Shown: in pieces, positions 50,665 through 55,855 of the stretch
How positions within the stretch are numbered: the first letter of the stretch is position 1
Layout of the letters: each line of letters opens with the position of its first letter
NCBI RefSeq assembly: GCF_001428065.1
Contig: NZ_LMSE01000002.1
Span: 1,374,628-1,430,482, forward strand
Length of the DNA: 55,855 nt
Reading direction: 5' to 3'
Source of the DNA: Nostocoides sp. Soil756
GTDB taxonomy: Bacteria > Actinomycetota > Actinomycetes > Actinomycetales > Dermatophilaceae
Notes under the pieces: model-generated
What the model saw: the letters and a program-made list of their open reading frames with translations, nothing else
What the model was told of the DNA's origin: nothing
Databases searched by the model: none
Translations under genes and position numbers: made by a program

Positions 50665-51764
50665 GACGACCGCACCCCCGCCTCGACGAACGGCGGTCTG
50701 GTGACCGTGGCGGCCACGTCGCGGCCGCGCACGTCGACCACGACCTCGTCGCCGAGCGTGACCGAGCGGTCGAGCAGCGCCAGCGCGATGCCCTGCTTGC
50801 GGCTGGGCGAGAACGTCCCGGAGGTGACCTCGCCGACCAGCGCCCCGGAGGCGTCGCGCACCGCGCAGTGCGAGCGCGGGATGCCGCGCCCGGTGACGAC
50901 CAGCCCGCGCATCAGCCGACCGTCCTTGGCGACGCGCTGGGCGACCAGGGCGTCCTTGCCCCAGAAGGTGTCCTTGTCCCACCCGACGGCCCAGGCCGCG
51001 CCGGCCATCACCGGCGTGATGTCGAGCGACAGGTCGTTGCCGTGCAGCGGGTAGCCCATCTCGGTGCGCAGGGTGTCGCGGGCCCCCAGCCCGGCCGGCA
51101 GGCCGCCCTCGGCGCGCACGGCCTCGAGCAGGGCGTCCCAGACCGAGGCCGTCACGTCCCAGGCGGGGATGATCTCGTAGCCGCGCTCACCGGTGTAGCC
51201 GGTGCGGCAGACGATGACCGGCAGCCCGTCCCAGGTGGTCTCGACGAAGCTCATGTAGTCGTGGTCGGTGGGCAGCCCGAGGCGCCGGAGCACCTCGTCG
51301 GAGCGCGGCCCCTGCACCGCCAGCACGCCGTAGCCCTCGTGCCGGTCCTCGACGAGCACACCCTCCGGTGCGGCGGCGGCGAGGCGACGCACGACCTCGG
51401 CGGTGTTGGCCGCGTTGGGGACGAGGAAGACGTCGTCGTCGGCGCGCAGGTACTGGATGAGGTCGTCGACGACGCCGCCGGACTCGTCGCAGCACATCGT
51501 GTACTGGGCCTGCCCGGGGCCGATGCGCCGCAGGTCGTTGGTGAGGCAGGCGTTGACGAACGCCGCGGCGCCGGGACCGCTGACCCGCGCCTTGCCCAGG
51601 TGCGAGACGTCGAACAGCCCGACCCGCTCGCGTACGGCCGTGTGTTCGGCGACGACACCGCCGCCGGGGTACTCGATGGGCATCGACCAGCCGCCGAAGT
51701 CGGCCATCTTGGCCCCGAGGGCGACGTGGCGGTCATGCAGCGGGGAGCGCCTGAGGTCGGTCAT
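50661..51764 (-). CDS. gcvT: Glycine cleavage system T protein (aminomethyltransferase)
   Basis: This 367-aa folate-dependent enzyme releases ammonia and transfers the methylene group to THF in glycine cleavage. It shows [65 protein letters not shown] (folate site) and [19 protein letters not shown]. The ATG at 51764 is supported by family length and a TAACGT hexamer 7 nt upstream on the minus strand. gcvH and gcvP are not in the window, as with Rv2211c. It is divergent from pepA. Confidence 0.93.
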   Translation of the reverse strand: MTDLRRSPLHDRHVALGAKMADFGGWSMPIEYPGGGVVAEHTAVRERVGLFDVSHLGKARVSGPGAAAFVNACLTNDLRRIGPGQAQYTMCCDESGGVVDDLIQYLRADDDVFLVPNAANTAEVVRRLAAAAPEGVLVEDRHEGYGVLAVQGPRSDEVLRRLGLPTDHDYMSFVETTWDGLPVIVCRTGYTGERGYEIIPAWDVTASVWDALLEAVRAEGGLPAGLGARDTLRTEMGYPLHGNDLSLDITPVMAGAAWAVGWDKDTFWGKDALVAQRVAKDGRLMRGLVVTGRGIPRSHCAVRDASGALVGEVTSGTFSPSRKQGIALALLDRSVTLGDEVVVDVRGRDVAATVTRPPFVEAGVRSS

Positions 51765-51771
51765 GACGGGC

Positions 51772-51777
51772 ACGTTA
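51772..51777 (-). promoter_or_regulatory. Putative -10 element of gcvT
   Basis: TAACGT on the minus strand, 7-nt spacer to ATG 51764. Confidence 0.4.
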
Positions 51778-51809
51778 CCGCGCGGCCCGGACGGTGCCAC
51801 GGCCCCGGA

Positions 51810-51815
51810 TAGTGT
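51810..51815 (+). promoter_or_regulatory. Putative -10 element of pepA
   Basis: TAGTGT, 6-nt spacer ggcgcc, ATG 51822. With the gcvT -10 it packs two divergent promoters into 57 bp. Confidence 0.5.
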
Positions 51816-51821
51816 GGCGCC

Positions 51822-53345
51822 ATGACTTCACTGACCGTGACGACCAAGACCCCCGCGGACCTGCCCGTCGACGCTCTCGTCATCGGCTCCGTCCGCACCG
51901 ACGACGGCCCCGACCTCGCTGCCGGGCACGGGCTGCCCCGCAAGGCCGTCGTGCACCTGCAGGCCGTGCTCGCCGACCTCGAGGCCAGCGCCGCGACCGG
52001 TGACGTGCACCGGGTCGTCGCGGTCCCCGGGGTCAAGGCCACCTCCGTCGTCGTCACCGGGCTGGGGCCCGGCAGCACCCGCACCACCGCCTTCGACCAC
52101 GTCGCCCTGCGCGACGCCGCCGGGGCCGCCCTGCGCTCGGTGCGCACCAAGGCCCGCGTGGCCGTGGCCCTGCCCACCCCCGACGTCGACCGCCTCGGTG
52201 CCGTCAGCGACGGCGCCTTCGCCGGCGTGTACCAGTACGACAAGGCCACCTCGCGGGGTACCGCACGGGCCGCGAAGACGCCGGCCCCCTTCGCCGGCCC
52301 CACCATCACCGTGGTCTCGGGCGCCGGCTCGGGCAAGGAGGCCCGCGACGTGGTGGCTCGCTCGGCCACCCTCGGCGCGGCCCGCGACTGGGCGCGCGAC
52401 CTGGTCAACACCCCCCCGAACGTGCTCTTCCCGCAGTCCTTCGCCGACGCGGTGAAGAAGAAGGTCGCCGACTCCCCCGCCCGCATCACCGTGACGGTCC
52501 TCGACGAGAAGGCGCTGGCCAAGGGCGGTTTCGGCGGCATCGTCGGGGTCGGCCAGGGGTCGGTCAACCCGCCGCGGATCGTCACCATGCGCTACGCCCC
52601 CTCGGGCGCCAAGGCGTCGGTGGCGCTGGTGGGCAAGGGCATCACCTTCGACTCCGGCGGCCTCAACCTCAAGCCGTCCACCGGCATGGTGACGATGAAG
52701 TGCGACATGGCCGGGGCGGCGGCGGTCGCCGCCTCCGTGCTGGCCGCGGCCGAGCTCGGGCTGCCGGTGGCCGTCACCGGCTACCTCTGCCTGGCCGAGA
52801 ACCTGCCCAGCGGCACCGCGCAGCGGCCCAGCGACGTCGTGGTGATGCGCGACGGCACCAGCGTCGAGATCCTCGACACCGATGCCGAGGGCCGGATGGT
52901 GCTCGGCGACGGCATCTGCCTGGCCAGCGAGAAGAAGCCCGACTGGATCGTCGACATCGCCACCCTCACCGGCGCGCAGGTGGTCGCGCTCGGCGCCGAC
53001 GTCGCCGGCGTCATGGGCAACGACGACGCGTTCCGGGCCTCGGTCGTGGCGGCGGCCGACGCCGCCGGCGAGGGCGCTTGGGCGATGCCGCTCCCGGCCG
53101 CGATGCGCGCCAAGCTCGACACCCCCACCGCCGACATCGCCCACAAGGGCGACCGCGACGGCGGGATGCTGACGGCCGCGATCTTCCTCCGGGAGTTCGT
53201 CGGCGAGGGCATCCCCTGGGCGCACCTCGACATCGCCGGGCCGGCGTTCAACAGCAAGGGCGCGACCGGGGCGACGCCCAAGGGCGGCACCGGCTTCGGG
53301 GTCTCCACCCTCGTGGGCCTGGTCGAGCAGCACGCCCGGGGCTGA
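51822..53345 (+). CDS. pepA: Leucyl aminopeptidase (M17)
   Basis: This 507-aa dizinc enzyme removes N-terminal amino acids. The N-terminal macro-like domain (about 1-165) precedes the catalytic domain with [17 protein letters not shown] (metal Lys and Asp), [28 protein letters not shown] and the signature NTDAEGR-type [13 protein letters not shown]. Further active-site blocks are [13 protein letters not shown] and ISGPAF-like [12 protein letters not shown]. It is equivalent to pepB (Rv2213). Its transcript ends at two consecutive hairpins. Confidence 0.95.
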   Translation: MTSLTVTTKTPADLPVDALVIGSVRTDDGPDLAAGHGLPRKAVVHLQAVLADLEASAATGDVHRVVAVPGVKATSVVVTGLGPGSTRTTAFDHVALRDAAGAALRSVRTKARVAVALPTPDVDRLGAVSDGAFAGVYQYDKATSRGTARAAKTPAPFAGPTITVVSGAGSGKEARDVVARSATLGAARDWARDLVNTPPNVLFPQSFADAVKKKVADSPARITVTVLDEKALAKGGFGGIVGVGQGSVNPPRIVTMRYAPSGAKASVALVGKGITFDSGGLNLKPSTGMVTMKCDMAGAAAVAASVLAAAELGLPVAVTGYLCLAENLPSGTAQRPSDVVVMRDGTSVEILDTDAEGRMVLGDGICLASEKKPDWIVDIATLTGAQVVALGADVAGVMGNDDAFRASVVAAADAAGEGAWAMPLPAAMRAKLDTPTADIAHKGDRDGGMLTAAIFLREFVGEGIPWAHLDIAGPAFNSKGATGATPKGGTGFGVSTLVGLVEQHARG

Positions 53346-53351
53346 CCGGCG

Positions 53352-53372
53352 CGGGGGCGTACCGCGCCCCCG
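53352..53372 (+). terminator. Short GC hairpin after pepA
   Basis: Stem cgggggcg / cgcccccg (8 bp) with loop taccg, 6 nt after the stop. It precedes the stronger hairpin. Confidence 0.5.
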
Positions 53373-53376
53373 ACGA

Positions 53377-53417
53377 CGACGGGGCCGGACCACCGTGCAG
53401 GTGGTCCGGCCCCGTCG
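53377..53417. terminator. Strong hairpin between pepA and the DUF5302 gene
   Basis: A perfect 18-bp stem (arms 53377-53394 and 53400-53417) with loop gtgca, between convergent stop codons. It probably acts in both directions. Confidence 0.85.
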
Positions 53418-53442
53418 CGCCGCCCCGGTGCGGCGAGCGCGC

Positions 53443-53634
53443 TCAGCCGCTCTTGCGACGGAACATCTGCTGGCGAGCACTGGTCTCGGGCCCGTGCGCG
53501 TGCTCGACCTTGCCGTGCTCGGACTGGTCAGCGGCCTCGCCCCGCGCGCGGGCCTTCTTGGCGTCCAGCGCCGCCCGGAACCGGGCCTTGACGTCGTCCT
53601 CCACGGCCGGTCGGGGCTTCCCCTTGGATGACAT
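53443..53634 (-). CDS. DUF5302-like small protein
   Basis: This 63-aa highly charged protein has the DUF5302 layout: EDDVKARFRAALDAKKARAR, an acidic/His-rich middle (QSEHGKVEHAHGPE), and the terminal motif MFRRKSG. It is likely disordered apart from one helix. The ATG follows a gagaggtg site. It is conserved in actinobacteria but has no known function. It converges with pepA. Confidence 0.8.
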   Translation of the reverse strand: MSSKGKPRPAVEDDVKARFRAALDAKKARARGEAADQSEHGKVEHAHGPETSARQQMFRRKSG

Positions 53635-53712
53635 GGCACACCTCTCGTCGTCGGTCAGTCAGTGCCCCCACGCTCGCAGGTCCGTCGCCCGGGAGCGAGG
53701 GGTTTGCCGACC

Positions 53713-54036
53713 TCAGCTGCCGTTCTGGCGCTGACGGGTGGTCCACGCGCGCATCCGCGCCGGGTACCCGGTGAGGTTCACGTCGTACACCGGGATCTCG
53801 AACCCGCGGGCGACCTCGAACGCCTGGGGGCGGGTCGGCAACGCCCGCCGGGTCCACTCGCCGTCGTGCGCGATCAGCACCACGGTGGTGGCGGTGACGT
53901 TGGTGGCGGGCTCGACGTAGGCCTCGACCCCCCGGCGCGTCCGGACGAAGTCCTCCAAGTGCGAGCGCGCGCTCGCCAGGTCGCTGCCGTCGTGCGGCGC
54001 GACGTCCCCGCGCCGTCCGCGTCTCCACCACGCCAT
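53713..54036 (-). CDS. Conserved hypothetical protein
   Basis: This 107-aa protein starts MAWWRRGRRGDVAPHDG, then LASARSHLEDFVRTRRGVEA, VTATTVVLIAHDGEWTRR and a C-terminal IPVYDVNLTGYPARMRAW. It appears to be a small alpha/beta domain with no catalytic motif I recognise. The ATG at 54036 is 6 nt after a minus-strand TATCGT hexamer; an upstream open frame is not supported. The 253-bp region to lpdA (54037-54289) shows only the two promoters and the lpdA ribosome-binding site. Confidence 0.7.
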   Translation of the reverse strand: MAWWRRGRRGDVAPHDGSDLASARSHLEDFVRTRRGVEAYVEPATNVTATTVVLIAHDGEWTRRALPTRPQAFEVARGFEIPVYDVNLTGYPARMRAWTTRQRQNGS

Positions 54037-54042
54037 GGGCCC

Positions 54043-54048
54043 ACGATA
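54043..54048 (-). promoter_or_regulatory. Putative -10 element of the 53713-54036 gene
   Basis: TATCGT on the minus strand, 6-nt spacer to ATG 54036. Confidence 0.5.
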
Positions 54049-54289
54049 GGGGGTCCCGCTGTACGCGCGCTGTGTCGCCGCCCGCCCCGGGGCGCCACGG
54101 GGGTGGTCGCGCCGGGCGCGGTCGGGCGCGGGTCGGGCCCGTCCGGCCCACCGGCACCGGGATCGGTCCACCGCGCGTCGTGACCTCGTGCGACCCGCGC
54201 CGGAGTGACAGGATGCGTGTCAGCGCCTGCCGGCCACCCGTCCCGGCCGACGCGCGCCAGACGCCATCAGCGAGAGGGAGCAGCACCCG

Positions 54290-55672
54290 ATGCCGGCCAC
54301 CGCCGAGACCACCCACGACCTCGTCGTCCTCGGGGGAGGCAGCGGGGGCTACGCGTGCGCCCTGCGCGCCGCCGAGCTCGGCCTGTCGGTCGCGCTCGTC
54401 GAGAAGGACCTCCTCGGGGGGACCTGCCTGCACCGCGGCTGCATCCCCACCAAGGCTCTGCTGCACGCGGCCGAGGTCGCCGACGCCGCCCGCGAGGCCT
54501 CGCGCTTCGGCGTGCGGGCCAGCCTCGACGGTGTCGACCTGGCCGGGGTCACCTCGTACCGCGAAGGGGTCGTGGGCCGCCTGCACCGCGGGCTCCAGGG
54601 GCTGGTCAAGGCTCGCCAGGTCGAGTACGTCGAGGGCGAGGGGCGCCTCGACGGCCCGCACACCGTGGTCGTCGGCGACCGGCGCCTCGTGGGGCGGCAC
54701 GTCGTGCTGGCCACCGGTTCCTACGCCCGCACCCTGCCCGGCCTCGAGCTGGGCGAGCGCGTCGTCACCAGCGACGGCGCGCTGGCGCTCACCGAGGTGC
54801 CGGGGCGCGTGGTCGTCCTCGGGGGTGGTGTCATCGGCGTCGAGTTCGCCTCCGTGATGCGCTCGTTCGGCGCCGAGGTCACCGTCGTCGAGGCCCTGCC
54901 GCGGCTCGTGGCGTCCGAGGACCCCGCGAGCAGCGCGGCTCTCGAGCGGGCCTTCCGCAAGCGAGGCATCACCGTGCTCACCGACACCCGCTTCGCCTCC
55001 GCCACCACCTCGGCCGATGCCGTCACGGTCTCGCTCGAGGGCGGCGAGAGCCTCGAGGCCGACCTGCTGCTCGTGGCCGTCGGTCGCGGGCCGGCCACCG
55101 ACGGGCTGGGCTACGAGGAGGCCGGGGTGCGCCTCGAGCGCGGCTTCGTGGTCACCGACGAGCGCTGCGCCACCGGGGTGGAGGGCCTGTGGGCCGTCGG
55201 CGACATCGTGCCCGGGCTGCAGCTGGCGCACCGCGGCTTCGCGCAGGGCATCCTCGTCGCCGAGCAGGTCGCCGGGCTCTCCCCCGCACCCCTGGTCGAG
55301 TCCCAGATCCCGCGGGTCACCTACTGCGAGCCCGAGGTCGCCTCGGTCGGGCTCACCGAGGAGCAGGCCCGCGCCGAGCACGGCGACGCCGTGCAGACCT
55401 ACGAGTACAACCTCGGCGGAAACGGCAAGTCCCAGATCCTCGGCACCCAGGGCTTCGTCAAGCTGGTCCGCGTCACCGACGGCCCGGTCGTCGGGGTGCA
55501 CATGGTCGGTTCCCGGATGGGCGAGCAGATCGGCGAGGCCCAGCTCATCGTCTCCTGGGACGCCTTCCCCGAGGACGTCGCCGCCCTGGTCCACGCCCAC
55601 CCCACCCAGAACGAGGCGCTCGGCGAAGCCCACCTGGCGCTCGCCGGCAAGCCCCTCCACGCACACAACTAG
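54290..55672 (+). CDS. lpdA: Dihydrolipoyl dehydrogenase (E3)
   Basis: This 460-aa flavoprotein reoxidises dihydrolipoyl groups with NAD. It shows the FAD-binding LVVLGGGSGGYACALRAAEL, the redox-active disulfide in GGTCLHRGCIPTKALL, the NAD-binding VVVLGGGVIGVEFASV, GLWAVGDIVPG, and the C-terminal interface with VHAHPTQNEAL carrying the catalytic His-Glu. The ATG follows a gaggga site. It is followed by the E2 gene 39 nt later, consistent with a 2-oxoacid dehydrogenase or glycine-cleavage role. Confidence 0.95.
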   Translation: MPATAETTHDLVVLGGGSGGYACALRAAELGLSVALVEKDLLGGTCLHRGCIPTKALLHAAEVADAAREASRFGVRASLDGVDLAGVTSYREGVVGRLHRGLQGLVKARQVEYVEGEGRLDGPHTVVVGDRRLVGRHVVLATGSYARTLPGLELGERVVTSDGALALTEVPGRVVVLGGGVIGVEFASVMRSFGAEVTVVEALPRLVASEDPASSAALERAFRKRGITVLTDTRFASATTSADAVTVSLEGGESLEADLLLVAVGRGPATDGLGYEEAGVRLERGFVVTDERCATGVEGLWAVGDIVPGLQLAHRGFAQGILVAEQVAGLSPAPLVESQIPRVTYCEPEVASVGLTEEQARAEHGDAVQTYEYNLGGNGKSQILGTQGFVKLVRVTDGPVVGVHMVGSRMGEQIGEAQLIVSWDAFPEDVAALVHAHPTQNEALGEAHLALAGKPLHAHN

Positions 55673-55711
55673 AGTGATGACCGCCACCGCCCACGAAGGA
55701 GAGCACCACTG

Positions 55712-55855
55712 ATGTCCGAACGTGTACAGATGCCCGCACTCGGCGAGTCCGTCACCGAGGGGACCGTGACGCGGTGGCTCAAGAGTGTCGGTGACGAGGT
55801 CGCGGTCGACGAGCCGCTGCTCGAGGTCTCGACCGACAAGGTCGACACCGAGATC
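55712..55855 (+). CDS. sucB: 2-oxoacid dehydrogenase E2 (dihydrolipoyl acyltransferase), 5' part only
   Basis: The first 48 residues are present before the window ends: [19 protein letters not shown], then a lipoyl-domain sequence with the lipoylated Lys in [11 protein letters not shown]. This is the N-terminal lipoyl domain of E2 (succinyl or acetyl transferase; the name follows the Rv2215/sucB position). The ATG has an aaggag site. Its start overlaps the TGA of an 11-codon upstream ORF at 55677-55712. Confidence 0.88.
   Translation, partial: MSERVQMPALGESVTEGTVTRWLKSVGDEVAVDEPLLEVSTDKVDTEI

Overview
The window is high-GC DNA from an actinobacterium, with strong G/C bias at third codon positions, many GTG starts and an actinobacterial-type respiratory cluster. 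Gene order closely follows, from memory, the Mycobacterium tuberculosis block Rv2172c to Rv2215: metF-like, idsA2, Rv2175c, pknL, aroG, PlsC-like acyltransferase, SRPBCC protein, fadD15, Rv2191 nuclease, trpD, ctaE-qcrCAB, ctaF/ctaC, adoK-like kinase, IscA-like, glycerate kinase, gcvT, pepB, dlaT. The overall gene set and small families such as DUF3043 and DUF5302 suggest a non-mycobacterial member, perhaps Intrasporangiaceae or a relative (Janibacter, Knoellia, Phycicoccus type). That placement is inference.

Left end (1-1672): an accessory edge with a frameshifted tyrosine recombinase remnant, a hicAB toxin-antitoxin pair with a visible operator, and a decayed IS5/IS427-type transposase abutting the 3' end of metF.

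1673-26617: metF and a divergent polyprenyl synthase; an Rv2175c-like DNA-binding protein, a LysM/transglycosylase protein and a PASTA Ser/Thr kinase (cell-wall signalling); a DMT permease; a threonine-aldolase-like enzyme with class II DAHP synthase; a NarL-type two-component pair with an acyltransferase; a ROK sugar kinase operon; a fatty-acyl-CoA ligase followed by a polytopic GT-C-like protein; a lipoprotein metalloprotease; a DEDDh/GIY-YIG/UVR fusion nuclease ending in two stacked hairpins; a dienelactone hydrolase, a stand-alone RAM protein and TrpD.

26623-38308: a pseudo-receiver protein, then the aerobic respiratory core: ctaE-qcrC-qcrA-qcrB on the plus strand and ctaC-ctaD-ctaF on the minus strand. 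The diheme QcrC and three-TM Rieske protein are the type found in the actinobacterial bc1-aa3 supercomplex. Next to ctaC lie a cysteine-desulfurase-like protein lacking the PLP lysine and a TusA-like protein.

38206-43437: aat, a PfkB kinase, an IscA-type Fe-S protein, glycerate kinase, nadA and a small membrane protein.

43546-47278: a mobile unit of about 3.7 kb bounded by a perfect 8-bp target duplication (gccatgat). It has a partial ISL3-family left end on one side and a full ISL3 element on the other. Inside are a GlxA-type regulator, a divergent ABM-type monooxygenase, and the 3' part of a tRNA with its terminator. This is the most unusual region.

47318-55855: a Xi-class GST-like protein, M20 dipeptidase, DUF3043 protein, GcvT, leucyl aminopeptidase, small conserved proteins, dihydrolipoyl dehydrogenase and the start of the 2-oxoacid dehydrogenase E2 gene.

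A recurrent architecture is a TANNNT -10 hexamer exactly 6 or 7 nt upstream of a GTG/ATG start. This suggests that many of these genes give leaderless mRNAs, and it was used to choose several starts.
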